Positions 1 to 9,186 of a DNA stretch of 64,000 bases are shown here, piece by piece. A program made the translations under genes and the position numbers. Within the stretch, counting starts at the first letter, position 1. Each line of letters opens with the position of its first letter. Origin of the DNA: Lutibacter agarilyticus (GTDB lineage Bacteria > Bacteroidota > Bacteroidia > Flavobacteriales > Flavobacteriaceae); contig NZ_FZNT01000007.1 in the NCBI RefSeq assembly GCF_900188235.1, positions 207,937 through 271,936 on the forward strand. Reading direction: 5' to 3'. A model generated the notes under the pieces. The model did not search any database and was not told the DNA's origin. It saw only the letters and a list, made by a program, of their open reading frames with translations.

Positions 1-1
1 T

Positions 2-811
2 CATGAAAATATTGAAGTTAATTTTAAACATAGATTAAAAGGGTACAATGATAAATGGAGTGGTTGGAGTGAAGAATCAAGTGTTTCCTATGAAAATTTG
101 CCATACGGTACATATAATTTTGAGGTAAAAGCAAGGATTGGAAATGTGATTTCTGATAATACTGCTGTTTGTTCTTTTGAAATTGATCCGCCTTTTTATT
201 TCTCAAATTTAGCCTATGTTTTGTATTCAATTTGCTTGATACTGTTGTTTATATTAATTCATTCTATTTATAAATTTTATCATAAAAAACAAACACAATT
301 ATTAGTTGAAAAGAATCAACGCCAAGTTACGCGAATGCAATTAGAGAAAGACAAGGAAATTATAAAATTAAAAAATGAGAAACTACAACAGGAAATAGAT
401 AATAAAACACGAGAACTTTCAGTTTCAACAATGAGTATTATTAAAAAGAATGAAATTTTGAACACTATTAAAAATGAATTGGCCGATATTAAAGACGATA
501 AAACGGTAAAGCCGGTTATTAAAATTATTAATACAAATTTAAACAATACAAGTGATTGGAAAATGTTTCAGGAAGCCTTTAATAATGCTGATAGAGATTT
601 TTTAAAAAAGATAAAAGAAATTCATTCAAATTTAACACCAAATGATTTGAGATTGTGTGCATATTTAAGGATGAATTTATCATCAAAAGAATTGGCGCGT
701 TTGCTAAGTATCTCTATAAAAAGTGTTGAGATAAAGCGCCATAGATTACGGAAAAAGATGGAGTTACCTCATGAAACCAATCTTGTAGACTATATTTTGA
801 ATATTTGTTAG
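2..811 (+). CDS. C-terminal part of a Y_Y_Y-domain sensor/regulator with LuxR-like HTH (5' truncated)
   Basis: The reading frame is open from base 2, so the gene begins before the window. The first ~60 visible residues look like the end of a Y_Y_Y (triple tyrosine) beta-propeller-associated domain (WSGWSEES, YENLPYGTYNFEVKA). A single membrane helix follows (YVLYSICLILLFILIHSIY), then a charged coiled coil rich in K/E, and a C-terminal helix-turn-helix of LuxR type (LTPNDLRLCAYLRMNLSSKE, then KSVEIKRHRLRKKM). This architecture is that of Bacteroidota one-piece membrane regulators, where periplasmic propeller repeats sense a ligand and the cytoplasmic HTH acts on DNA. No histidine kinase domain is visible. 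The target is unknown. It converges on the oxidoreductase operon. Confidence 0.8.
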   Translation, partial: HENIEVNFKHRLKGYNDKWSGWSEESSVSYENLPYGTYNFEVKARIGNVISDNTAVCSFEIDPPFYFSNLAYVLYSICLILLFILIHSIYKFYHKKQTQLLVEKNQRQVTRMQLEKDKEIIKLKNEKLQQEIDNKTRELSVSTMSIIKKNEILNTIKNELADIKDDKTVKPVIKIINTNLNNTSDWKMFQEAFNNADRDFLKKIKEIHSNLTPNDLRLCAYLRMNLSSKELARLLSISIKSVEIKRHRLRKKMELPHETNLVDYILNIC

Positions 812-900
812 AAATATATAGTAAGTACTAATGATAGACTATGTAGCATTTAATTTAGAGGGAAATTTAGACACTATCTCGTAAAGTGTGTAAACTTATT

Positions 901-1464
901 TCAGGAGACAGTTTCAATTACCTCATACTTTTGTATGTGTTCCATTCCTTTTGTAATTGCTTCTTTATTTAAGGGGATTAAATGGTGGTAACGTTCTGAT
1001 AATGATTTTTCTAAACCTTGAATTACATTTTCAAGTTCAACAACGGGTTTTGCTTTTAAGTAAGCACCTAAAACAACCATATTAAATATTTTTTTATTTC
1101 CCATTTCAGTAGCTATTTTAGTAGCTTCAATTTGGTAAATATCAATATCAGTTCTTGTTGGATGTTCATGAATTCCATTTGGCTCGTATATTAAAATACC
1201 TCCAGGTTTTACGGTTTCCTCAAACTTATCCATAGATTGTTGGTTTAAAATAATAGCAGTATCAAATAATTTTAAATACGGAGAGCTAATTCTTTCGTCA
1301 CTTAAAATAACTGTTACGTTTGCAGTTCCACCTCTCATTTCTGGTCCGTATGAAGGCATCCAACTAACCTCTTGGTCTTGCATAATTCCTGAATAAGCCA
1401 ATATTTTACCCATAGATAAAACACCTTGACCACCAAAACCTGCAATTATAATTTCTTCTGTCAT
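901..1464 (-). CDS. 2-oxoacid:ferredoxin oxidoreductase, gamma subunit
   Basis: 187 aa, the usual size of the gamma subunit (Pfam POR). The N-terminus IIIAGFGGQGVLSMGKILAY is the classic opening, followed by SWMPSYGPEMRGGTANVTV, the strongly conserved segment at the subunit interface. With the alpha, beta and ferredoxin-like subunits encoded just upstream it forms a cytoplasmic complex that interconverts a 2-oxoacid plus CoA with acyl-CoA, CO2 and reduced ferredoxin. It is the last gene of a four-gene minus-strand operon and starts 6 nt after the beta stop. Substrate (branched-chain 2-oxoacid or 2-oxoglutarate) cannot be fixed from sequence alone. Confidence 0.9.
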   Translation of the reverse strand: MTEEIIIAGFGGQGVLSMGKILAYSGIMQDQEVSWMPSYGPEMRGGTANVTVILSDERISSPYLKLFDTAIILNQQSMDKFEETVKPGGILIYEPNGIHEHPTRTDIDIYQIEATKIATEMGNKKIFNMVVLGAYLKAKPVVELENVIQGLEKSLSERYHHLIPLNKEAITKGMEHIQKYEVIETVS

Positions 1465-1470
1465 AACTTG

Positions 1471-2244
1471 TTATTTTAATTTACCATTTACTTTAATATC
1501 ACCTAAAGGAAAGTAAGCAAACATATGTTCTTCCATCCATTCATTGGCTTCAAGAGGCGTCATTTTCCATCCTGAATTACAATTTGAAACAATTTCAATA
1601 AACGAAACTCCTTGTTTTAATCGAGTGTTTTCAAAAGCTTTTCGAATTGCTTTTTTTGCTTTACGCGCATGTTTGTGCGTGTGAACTGACTGTCGAGTAG
1701 CGTAGTAAACACCTGGTAAGTTTGCAACTAATTCAGTCATTTTAATAGGCATTCCCATTGTTTTGGAATCTCTTCCATAGGGTGAAGTAGAAGATTGCAT
1801 TCCTTCTAATGTAGTAGGCGCCATTTGTCCGCCAGTCATTCCATAAATTCCATTGTTCACAAAAATAATAACAATGTTTTCACCTCTGTTACACGTATGG
1901 ATAGTTTCAGCAGTACCAATGGCGGCTAAATCTCCATCACCTTGATAAGTAAATACATATTTATCTGGCCAGCAACGGGCAATTGCTGTAGCAACAGCAG
2001 GAGCTCTTCCGTGAGCGGCTTGGGTAATGTCAATATTCATAAAATCATAAGCTAGTACAGAGCAGCCAACAGGAGCAACACCAATAGTATCTGCAACAAT
2101 GCCCATTTCGTCAATAACTTCCATAGTTAAGTTATGAGCTGTACCATGACCACAACCTGGGCAATAAGACAGGGTTGTATCTGTCATTAATTTTGTTTTA
2201 CAGAATACTTGATTCTCGGGTTTTATAATGTCCAATACGTTCAT
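1471..2244 (-). CDS. 2-oxoacid:ferredoxin oxidoreductase, beta subunit (thiamine-diphosphate binding)
   Basis: 257 aa. The start of the TPP domain is marked by SYCPGCGHGTAHN, and the TPP/Mg motif by GDGDLAAIGTAETIHTCNRG followed by FVNNGIYGMTGGQ. The start at 2244 overlaps the alpha gene by 47 nt; a later ATG (2187) would remove the overlap. I keep 2244 because the leader IIKPENQVFCKTKLMTD is a conserved N-terminal segment in this subfamily (KPENLVY..LMTD in relatives, from memory). The long overlap suggests translational coupling of alpha and beta. The beta subunit holds the thiamine cofactor that decarboxylates the 2-oxoacid. Confidence 0.9.
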   Translation of the reverse strand: MNVLDIIKPENQVFCKTKLMTDTTLSYCPGCGHGTAHNLTMEVIDEMGIVADTIGVAPVGCSVLAYDFMNIDITQAAHGRAPAVATAIARCWPDKYVFTYQGDGDLAAIGTAETIHTCNRGENIVIIFVNNGIYGMTGGQMAPTTLEGMQSSTSPYGRDSKTMGMPIKMTELVANLPGVYYATRQSVHTHKHARKAKKAIRKAFENTRLKQGVSFIEIVSNCNSGWKMTPLEANEWMEEHMFAYFPLGDIKVNGKLK

Positions 2245-3322
2245 TGTTTATGATTTTTTGTTCTAAAGCTTCTAATACTTCTTCAGGTGTGTGAATAATT
2301 CCTCCTGTTCTTCCAAAGTGTTCAACAGGTACTTTATGTTCTACAGCTAATTTTACATCTTCAACCATTTGACCTGCGTTTAATTCAACGCTTAAAATTC
2401 CTTTTACCTGATCGGCTAGTTCAAATAGAGGTTGTTTAGGATATGGAAAAAGTGTAATAGGTCTTAATAAGCCAACTTTTATTCCTTTTGCTCTTGCAAG
2501 TTCAATTGCTTTTTGAGAAATTCTAGCACTTGACCCGTAGGCAACTATTAAATATTCGGCATCGTCGCAGGCTATTTTTTCATAACGCATGTCTTCTTTT
2601 TCCATTCGTTCATATTTAGCCATAAGCCTATGAACGCGTTTTTCCATTTTTTCTGATTCTAAATCAAGAGAAGTTATAATGTTACGTTTTCTATTTGTTT
2701 TTCCTGTAGCAGCCCAAGAATCGTATTTTTCAATTAATTCTTCATCCGTCATTCGTTCCTTTTGGTCTTTCAAAACTACTTTCTCCATCATTTGCCCAAT
2801 TAATCCATCGGATAGAATTAAAACGGGAGCTCTATATTTAAAAGCTATATCAAAGGCATCTTCAATAAAATCAGCCATTTCTTGCACAGATGCTGGTGCT
2901 AAAACATACAATTTATAATCGCCATGACCGCCACCTTTTACAGATTGAAAATAATCGGCTTGTGAAGGTTGAATTGTACCTAATCCAGGACCGCCCCTAA
3001 CAACGTTTACAATAACGGCTGGTAATTCAGCACCGGCTAAATAGGAAATTCCTTCTAATTTTAGAGAGATACCTGGGCTAGAAGAGGAGGTCATTACCAT
3101 TTTACCTGTACTTGCGGCTCCGTAAACCATGTTTATAGCTGCAATTTCACTTTCAGCCTGTAGTACAACCATTCCAGTTCTTTCTTCCGGGCGTTCAGTC
3201 ATTAAATATTCAATAACTTCTGATTGTGGTGTAATTGGGTAGCCAAAGTAAGCATCAACACCTGCTCTAATAGCGGCTTCGGCTAACGCTTCGTTACCCT
3301 TCATTAATTTTAATTCTGACAT
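2198..3322 (-). CDS. vorB: 2-oxoacid:ferredoxin oxidoreductase, alpha subunit (VorB-like)
   Basis: 374 aa, with the POR_N domain first (LMKGNEALAEAAIRAGVDAY, FGYPITPQSEVIEYL) and a C-terminal transketolase-like domain (VAYGSSARISQKAIELARAKG, GLLRPITLFPYP). The pattern matches the short alpha subunits named VorB (3-methyl-2-oxobutanoate dehydrogenase) in Bacteroidota. It follows the ferredoxin gene by 19 nt. The assignment to the 2-oxoacid:acceptor oxidoreductase family is firm; the branched-chain substrate is inferred from subfamily resemblance and from the four-subunit order ferredoxin-alpha-beta-gamma. Confidence 0.88.
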   Translation of the reverse strand: MSELKLMKGNEALAEAAIRAGVDAYFGYPITPQSEVIEYLMTERPEERTGMVVLQAESEIAAINMVYGAASTGKMVMTSSSSPGISLKLEGISYLAGAELPAVIVNVVRGGPGLGTIQPSQADYFQSVKGGGHGDYKLYVLAPASVQEMADFIEDAFDIAFKYRAPVLILSDGLIGQMMEKVVLKDQKERMTDEELIEKYDSWAATGKTNRKRNIITSLDLESEKMEKRVHRLMAKYERMEKEDMRYEKIACDDAEYLIVAYGSSARISQKAIELARAKGIKVGLLRPITLFPYPKQPLFELADQVKGILSVELNAGQMVEDVKLAVEHKVPVEHFGRTGGIIHTPEEVLEALEQKIINNERIGHYKTRESSIL

Positions 3323-3341
3323 TTTTAAGCTGTTTTAATAG

Positions 3342-3572
3342 TTATGCTGAAACTTTAACTCTGTAAACTGATATTGCTCTGTCTGGACAAACAATTCCAC
3401 AATTTGTGCAGCCTGTGCAGGCTTCAGGGTTTTTCATATAAGCATAATGATATCCTTTTCTGTTGACTTCAGTAGTCATTCCAATAACATCTTCTGGACA
3501 AACAGGAATACAAACTTCGCATCCTTTACAAGTCTCTGTGTCAACTACTATTGCGCCTTTAACTTTTGCCAT
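3342..3572 (-). CDS. 2[4Fe-4S] ferredoxin subunit of the 2-oxoacid oxidoreductase
   Basis: 76 aa with two complete [4Fe-4S] motifs: CKGCEVCIPVCP near residues 15-26 and CTGCTNCGIVCP near 52-63. This is the delta/ferredoxin subunit that takes electrons from the thiamine site of the oxidoreductase encoded directly downstream. It is the first gene of the operon, 47 nt from a strong Bacteroidota promoter. Size, motif spacing and position agree with VorD/KorD-type subunits. Confidence 0.92.
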   Translation of the reverse strand: MAKVKGAIVVDTETCKGCEVCIPVCPEDVIGMTTEVNRKGYHYAYMKNPEACTGCTNCGIVCPDRAISVYRVKVSA

Positions 3573-3618
3573 TTTAATAATTTTATAGATAATTAGTGGT
3601 CTTAAATTTTGTTATTCT

Positions 3619-3649
3619 CAAAGTTATATCGCTTTTATTAGAAAAACAA
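3619..3649 (-). promoter_or_regulatory. Promoter of the 2-oxoacid:ferredoxin oxidoreductase operon
   Basis: On the minus strand, TTG (3649-3647) lies 20 nt upstream of TAACTTTG (3626-3619), an exact match to the Bacteroidota -33/-7 consensus TTG-N19/20-TAnnTTTG. Transcription should start near 3613, giving a leader of about 40 nt. Confidence 0.7.
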
Positions 3650-3722
3650 TGATATATGTCAATTAATGATAATTGTCATATTGATTTTATTGAAAATGGA
3701 TTGAATTTTGTTAAAAAGCAGT

Positions 3723-3748
3723 ACAAAAAAACACCTAAATAGGTGTTT
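3723..3748 (-). terminator. Rho-independent terminator after the fused E1 gene
   Basis: Inverted repeat AACACCT (3730-3736) / AGGTGTT (3741-3747). On the minus strand the stem is followed directly by a run of Ts, so it ends transcripts from the fused E1 gene and separates them from the next operon. Confidence 0.75.
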
Positions 3749-3784
3749 TAATGTGATTTAAAAATGTGTGTAACAAAGGTTTCG

Positions 3785-6235
3785 TTAATACAATTTTTTA
3801 AATTTCATTGGATTTACTTCGTGCATTATTTTATAAATAGTTTCAAAAATGTCTTCAGCATTTGGTTTTGAAAAGTAATCACCATCTGTTCCGTATGCAG
3901 CTCGATGTTCTTTAGCAGTTAATGTAATAGGTTTGCTATCTAAAAACTCGTAAGCGTTTTGTTTTTCTAAAATTTCATTCAGTAAGTAGGCAGAAGCACC
4001 TCCAGGAACATCTTCATCAATAATTAACAATCTATTTGTTTTTTGAATACTTTTTACAATGTCGTGGTTTTTATCAAAAGGAAGTAAACTTTGAACGTCA
4101 ATAATTTCAATATTAATATCAACTTGTGCTAAATCATTAACTACTTCTTCTACAATTTTAAGCGTTGATCCATAAGAAACTACAGTAATGTCGGTTCCTT
4201 CTTTTATGGTTTCAACTACACCAATAGGTGTTCTAAATTCGCCTAAATTATCTGGTAGTTTTTCTTTAAGTCTATAGCCGTTTAAATTTTCAACAACCAA
4301 TGCGGGCTCATCACACTCAAGTAAAGTGTTATAGAAACCAGCAGCTTTAGTCATATTTCTTGGTACTAAAATATTGATACCTCTTAATAAATTGATGATT
4401 GCTCCCATTGGAGATCCAGAATGCCAGATACCTTCTAAACGGTGTCCGCGTGTTCTAATAATTAAGGGTGCTTTTTGTTTGCCAACTGTTCGGTAGTGTA
4501 AAGTGGCTAAATCATCACTTAATATTTGAATGGCATATAAAAGGTAGTCTAAATATTGAATTTCAGCAATTGGTCGCAATCCTCTTAAAGCCATTCCTAT
4601 TCCTTGGCCAATTATAGTTGCTTCTCTAATTCCTGTATCCGAAACTCTAAGTTTTCCATATTTTTCTTGAAGTCCAACGAGTCCTTGGTTTACATCACCA
4701 ATATTTCCTGCATCTTCACCAAAAATAAAAACATCTTTTCTTTTAGAAAAAATGGTATCAAAATTGTCTTTAATTATAATACGCCCATCAACTTGTTCAG
4801 AATTATTAGAGTATGTTGGTAGAACTTCTTTTAAATTACCAACTCTATGTTCGGTTTCACTATAAAGGTGAGAACTAAATTTTGGTTGTTCGGTTTCAAA
4901 AAAGTTAAGGACCCAATTTTGTAGTTGTCTTTTTTCAATTGAATTTTCGTTTCTTAAATAAATAATGCTTTTTCTAGCAGAACTTAATAAATCTTTTCGA
5001 GAAGGTTCTGCAACTGAATTTAAATCGTTTTTAATTTTTGTAATAAAAACACTGTTTTCACTTTTGCTTGCAGTTTTTTCTAAGAGTAGTATTAAATTAT
5101 TTTTTAGTGTTTTAATTGGGTTTAAATAATTAGCCCAAGCCTCTCTTTTAGCAAGACTTACTAGTTTCTTTGCGTCTTTTTCAATTTTAATAAGTTCCTC
5201 TTCAAGTTCAATGAATTTTAGTGAATTTCCTTCGGAATCTTTTAATTCAAATTCTATTATCCAATCGCGCATTTTTGCAAGACAATCATGTTGACGTTCC
5301 CAAGTTAAGCGTTCTGGAGATTTATAACGCTCATGAGATCCAGATGTAGAGTGACCTTGAGGTTGTGTTAAATCTGTTACGTGAATTAGTACAGGAGTAT
5401 GTTCTTCACGAGCAATTTTAGAAGCTTTATTGTAAATTTCAATTAGTTGTGGGTAATCCCAACCTTTAACTGTGAAGATTTCATATCCTTTTGATTTCTC
5501 ATCGCGCTGAAAACCTTTTAAAATTTCAGAAATATTTTCTTTTGTTGTTTGAAATTTAGCAGGAACAGATATGCCATAAGCGTCATCCCAAACACTCATA
5601 ACCATAGGTACTTGTAATACACCAGCGGCATTTATGGTTTCAAAAAAGACACCTTCAGAGGTGCTCGCATTTCCAATGGTTCCCCAAGAAATTTCATTTC
5701 CGTTATTTGAAAATTTAGGATTCTTTAAATCTGGAAGTTTTCTAAATAATTTAGAAGCATAAGCAACACCTAATAAACGAGGCATTTGGGCAGCAGTAGG
5801 AGAAATATCGCTTGTTGAGTTGTATTGCTCCGTTAAGTTTTTAAACGCACCATTTTCATCTAAACTGTGTGTTAAAAAATGGCCTCCCATTTGTCTACCT
5901 GCCGACATTGGCTCAAATTTAATGTCAGGATGTGCGTATAAACTAGCAAAAAATTGTTGGGGTGTTAATTCACCAATTGCCATCATAAAGGTTTGATCGC
6001 GATAGTAACCTGATCTAAAATCTCCTTTTTTAAAAGCTTTAGCCATAGCAAGTTGAGGGATTTCTTTTCCATCTCCGAAAATTCCAAATTTTGCTTTCCC
6101 TGTTAACACTTCTCTTCTTCCTAACATGCTGCATTCTCTACTAATAACAGCTATTTTATAATCATGTAAAACCTCAGTTTTAAATTGATTAAATGAAAGT
6201 TGTTCTTGGTTAGAAGATGAAGGTTTTACTTGCAT
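3785..6235 (-). CDS. Fused E1 alpha/beta 2-oxoacid dehydrogenase (branched-chain type)
   Basis: 816 aa from the chosen start. The N-terminal half is an E1-alpha thiamine domain (GRREVLTGKAKFGIFGDGKE, QMGGHFLTHSLD, GNASTSEGVFFETINAAG, WDDAYGISVP); the C-terminal half, from about residue 460, is E1-beta (VFIFGEDAGNIGDVNQGL, SDTGIREATIIGQGIG, then the transketolase C-domain with IDEDVPGGASAYL). Oxidative decarboxylation of a 2-oxoacid onto a lipoyl E2 is the family reaction; no E2 or E3 is nearby. The usual GDG...N thiamine motif reads GNA...D here, which I believe is common to this fused subfamily. An upstream ATG at 6295 is unlikely because a -7 element lies between it and 6235. An exact E1 substrate cannot be read from sequence. 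Confidence 0.85.
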   Translation of the reverse strand: MQVKPSSSNQEQLSFNQFKTEVLHDYKIAVISRECSMLGRREVLTGKAKFGIFGDGKEIPQLAMAKAFKKGDFRSGYYRDQTFMMAIGELTPQQFFASLYAHPDIKFEPMSAGRQMGGHFLTHSLDENGAFKNLTEQYNSTSDISPTAAQMPRLLGVAYASKLFRKLPDLKNPKFSNNGNEISWGTIGNASTSEGVFFETINAAGVLQVPMVMSVWDDAYGISVPAKFQTTKENISEILKGFQRDEKSKGYEIFTVKGWDYPQLIEIYNKASKIAREEHTPVLIHVTDLTQPQGHSTSGSHERYKSPERLTWERQHDCLAKMRDWIIEFELKDSEGNSLKFIELEEELIKIEKDAKKLVSLAKREAWANYLNPIKTLKNNLILLLEKTASKSENSVFITKIKNDLNSVAEPSRKDLLSSARKSIIYLRNENSIEKRQLQNWVLNFFETEQPKFSSHLYSETEHRVGNLKEVLPTYSNNSEQVDGRIIIKDNFDTIFSKRKDVFIFGEDAGNIGDVNQGLVGLQEKYGKLRVSDTGIREATIIGQGIGMALRGLRPIAEIQYLDYLLYAIQILSDDLATLHYRTVGKQKAPLIIRTRGHRLEGIWHSGSPMGAIINLLRGINILVPRNMTKAAGFYNTLLECDEPALVVENLNGYRLKEKLPDNLGEFRTPIGVVETIKEGTDITVVSYGSTLKIVEEVVNDLAQVDINIEIIDVQSLLPFDKNHDIVKSIQKTNRLLIIDEDVPGGASAYLLNEILEKQNAYEFLDSKPITLTAKEHRAAYGTDGDYFSKPNAEDIFETIYKIMHEVNPMKFKKLY

Positions 6236-6259
6236 GTTTTTCACATTTTTTTGGTTACG

Positions 6260-6267
6260 CAAAGTTA
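6260..6267 (-). promoter_or_regulatory. -7 promoter element for the fused E1 gene
   Basis: Minus-strand TAACTTTG is an exact TAnnTTTG element. Transcription would begin near 6254, about 18 nt before the ATG at 6235. This decides the start of the E1 gene. No clear -33 TTG is seen. Confidence 0.6.
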
Positions 6268-6364
6268 CGGTTTTTAAATGATATTTGAAAATCACAGGAA
6301 CTGCATAGGTATTATGTAAAAGAAAGAGGTTTATCTTAAAAAAAGATGAGGATAATTTAAAGAG

Positions 6365-9178
6365 TTAATAAAACCCTCTTCGTAAAAAATTAAATATTCT
6401 TTTTGGTTTTAAGACTAAAACAAATCTAATTCGAGAAGCATAATCTGGTTGGGTAACTTCCCATCCAAGGTTGGAGTATACAGGGAAATAAACCTCTAAA
6501 ATGTCTTGTACAAAATTTAATCGTACCCCATTTTCATAAGCAAAATAAACGTTTGCATTTTTGTTTTTTACCAAAGCAGCATCATTGTAAATTTCAAACC
6601 AACGCCAAAGTCCTATACTTGTGTTTACCGAAGTTAACCATTGATTTGCGAAAGGAACAGGTAGTTTAGACTTAAAACCTCCTTCAGAAATTATAATTTG
6701 TTGACTTAAAAAACCACTAGTTTCTGAACGTCCTAAATAATCGTATTGAAATAAATAATCTGTTGGTCTGTCTAAGGCAAAACTAAAAAAATCGGTATTG
6801 GTATTATTGGATAAAAATGCACCTGCAAACAATCTAAAATCAAATTGGGTATTTGTGTTTGTTAATAATCGGTAGCGTGCATTTAAAGAAGCTTTACTAA
6901 ATTTTTCAGAGATTTCAATGCCTGTTGAAAAGCGTATGTCTTTTAAAATGGTTGGTTTTGCATATCCATAACCTAAACTAAAAACTTTGTATTTTAGTGT
7001 TTCTGGGTCTTGAGGATTTGTGATTGAAGCCGCTTTATCTACAAAAGTATAGGAAGTTGAAATTATATTACTACTTATATCTCGATAGCTTTTTTTTCTA
7101 AATTCTAATGCTGCATAAGGAACTATTTTATTGTACGGTAGTCCTTCTGCATAATCAAAATGACTTCCGCCTAAGCCAATAAAAATTTTATTTACCTTAC
7201 CATTTTCAGGTAAGTACTCATATCGGAGTGAGTAGGATCCTGAAAAGGAATTGCTTTTAGTGCTGTAAGAAGGTGTTACTTTAAAGTTGATGCTTTTATT
7301 TAAAAATGTTTGGTTAGAAAAGGTTAACCCTAAAATAATTCCGTCGTAATAATTGTACCCAAAAACAGGTTTGTAAAAAAGTTGATTGTAATATGGGTTC
7401 TCTAAATCTTTAACAAATCTTAATTGAAGTGGTCTTGTAAATAATTTCTTATCAACATTTTTCCAGTTATTTCTAAGGTTGAATTCAGGTAAAAGAGAGT
7501 TATAATTTAATGAAAGTTTATCAAAACCATCTTTCGGAATCGTAACGGTGGCTGTTGAATCAATTTTAGTAAGCCATTGTTGGTATTTTACGTCGTTGTC
7601 TTTTATACCGTACAGTTCAATTGGTGTGGTGAAATTTCGTTTGTTTTCAACAATAACATTTAATGAATCTTTGCCTTTTTTAATTACTTTTTTAATGGTA
7701 TAATCGGGTTTTTTGTTGGTTTGTAAGTAATCTATTTTAAACCATTCAATATCTTTTGTGGTGTTTATATTGTTGAAAATAGCGGTACTTTTTACTTTGT
7801 TGTTAGCATTTTTATTTGAAAAATCAACGATGGCATTTTTAATAGTTTCTTCACCTAAATAATTTTCTAAATATTTAATTCCGAGTCCTGCTTTGTATTT
7901 GTTAGCTATTTTTCGGTTAAAATTAGATAAGGAATCAGTAGGTGTTGTTAAAGGTTGATCTAAATTTTTACGCGAAGCAAATTGATATACAAAATAGTAT
8001 TTTTCGTTGTAATCAATCTTAGCAATATTGTATGCTTTTATTCCCCAAATAGTTGAAATATTTCCAAGGGCTTTAATTTCAGGGTAAAATTTTTCAACAT
8101 ATTTCATCATTAAATATGTTTGTAAACCATCGGCTAGCCAAGCATCTTTCCTTTGATTAAAAAGGAAAGTATTTTCAATATATTTTTTTACTAATACTTT
8201 AAACATTTTAATATCATATTCAAAAATATCGCTAAAAGGTTCTAAAAATGAAGGCAATTGGTTAAGGCCGTAAACTGGATTTTTATCATACTCAATTTTA
8301 TTAATGAATAGTTTTTTATGTGGAAATTTACCTAAGTAAGATTCAATAAATTTTAATTCTCTAGAAAGCACATTTGTTTTAACTACTAAATTTAATTTTT
8401 CAGAATCTAAATTTGTAATGATAGAAACAGGTTTAGAATTATAGGCTAAGAAATCGTTGTACTGAGTTATGTTTACTTCAATATCGGGTCTGTTAGAACC
8501 TATAAGTTTGTATTGGTTGTTCAACTTCCCTTCCGTCATACCGTAAACTAAATCGCTATTTACCGTGTATTCTTTAGGGACATTTAATTTGATGTTATAA
8601 TCACTAAAATCAACATATAAATCATCTAAATCTAGGTTATTGTAAGTATTCCATTTTTCATCAAAAATAGCAGGTGCTAAATACCAATAACGTAAATTAT
8701 ATTGATAAGAGTTTACACCGTATTTTGTAAATTTATCCTTTGGGATTTTAACGGAATAGGTAACTATGATTTTAACCGATTCGTTTGGAAGTAAAGGTTT
8801 TTTTAACGGTATATTTAAAATATCTGGATCCTTAGCTGTACTATCCCAGCTTGCCAATTCATAATTAATAAAGATGTTTTTTATTTCAGAATAACCCCTG
8901 TTTTTGTCATTTGTAAAATGAAAAGATTTGGAGTTTTTTTCAACAAATCGAATGGCTAATGGGGTTCTTTTATTTTTGTAAGCATTAGGCCAATTATGAA
9001 AATAAATATTTTTTAATACAGAGTCTGAAGTATTGTAATAAATAATTTCTTGATAAATATCTAAAATATCGGCTTCTGAATTTAACGTAGCAGTAATGGA
9101 AATGTTATTTTTTTGACCAAAGCTAAGGCTTAAAAAAAACACATTAAAAAGGAACGTTAAAATTAGCTGTTTTTTCAA
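6365..9178 (-). CDS. Catalytically dead M1-peptidase-like domain fused to an outer-membrane beta-barrel
   Basis: 937 aa with a signal peptide (MKKQLILTFLFNVFFLSLSFG, cut near residue 21). Residues ~25-250 resemble the M1 aminopeptidase N-terminal beta domain (IYFHNWPNAYKN, LAPAIFDEKWNTYNN), and ~250-460 the gluzincin domain. The zinc site is gone: where HExxH is expected, residues 327-331 read KVLVK, and after the correct spacing of 18 residues the glutamate of WLNEG is Asp350 in WLADG. From about residue 560 to the end there are many alternating aromatic strands with a C-terminal aromatic (FLRRGFY), as in outer-membrane barrels. I infer a surface-anchored binding or assembly protein, not a peptidase. 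The partner is unknown. Confidence 0.75.
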   Translation of the reverse strand: MKKQLILTFLFNVFFLSLSFGQKNNISITATLNSEADILDIYQEIIYYNTSDSVLKNIYFHNWPNAYKNKRTPLAIRFVEKNSKSFHFTNDKNRGYSEIKNIFINYELASWDSTAKDPDILNIPLKKPLLPNESVKIIVTYSVKIPKDKFTKYGVNSYQYNLRYWYLAPAIFDEKWNTYNNLDLDDLYVDFSDYNIKLNVPKEYTVNSDLVYGMTEGKLNNQYKLIGSNRPDIEVNITQYNDFLAYNSKPVSIITNLDSEKLNLVVKTNVLSRELKFIESYLGKFPHKKLFINKIEYDKNPVYGLNQLPSFLEPFSDIFEYDIKMFKVLVKKYIENTFLFNQRKDAWLADGLQTYLMMKYVEKFYPEIKALGNISTIWGIKAYNIAKIDYNEKYYFVYQFASRKNLDQPLTTPTDSLSNFNRKIANKYKAGLGIKYLENYLGEETIKNAIVDFSNKNANNKVKSTAIFNNINTTKDIEWFKIDYLQTNKKPDYTIKKVIKKGKDSLNVIVENKRNFTTPIELYGIKDNDVKYQQWLTKIDSTATVTIPKDGFDKLSLNYNSLLPEFNLRNNWKNVDKKLFTRPLQLRFVKDLENPYYNQLFYKPVFGYNYYDGIILGLTFSNQTFLNKSINFKVTPSYSTKSNSFSGSYSLRYEYLPENGKVNKIFIGLGGSHFDYAEGLPYNKIVPYAALEFRKKSYRDISSNIISTSYTFVDKAASITNPQDPETLKYKVFSLGYGYAKPTILKDIRFSTGIEISEKFSKASLNARYRLLTNTNTQFDFRLFAGAFLSNNTNTDFFSFALDRPTDYLFQYDYLGRSETSGFLSQQIIISEGGFKSKLPVPFANQWLTSVNTSIGLWRWFEIYNDAALVKNKNANVYFAYENGVRLNFVQDILEVYFPVYSNLGWEVTQPDYASRIRFVLVLKPKRIFNFLRRGFY

Positions 9179-9186
9179 AATTGTGA

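Noticed and set aside
6365..9178. Active aminopeptidase of the M1 family
   Set aside because: The zinc motif HExxH and the third ligand are absent at the aligned places.
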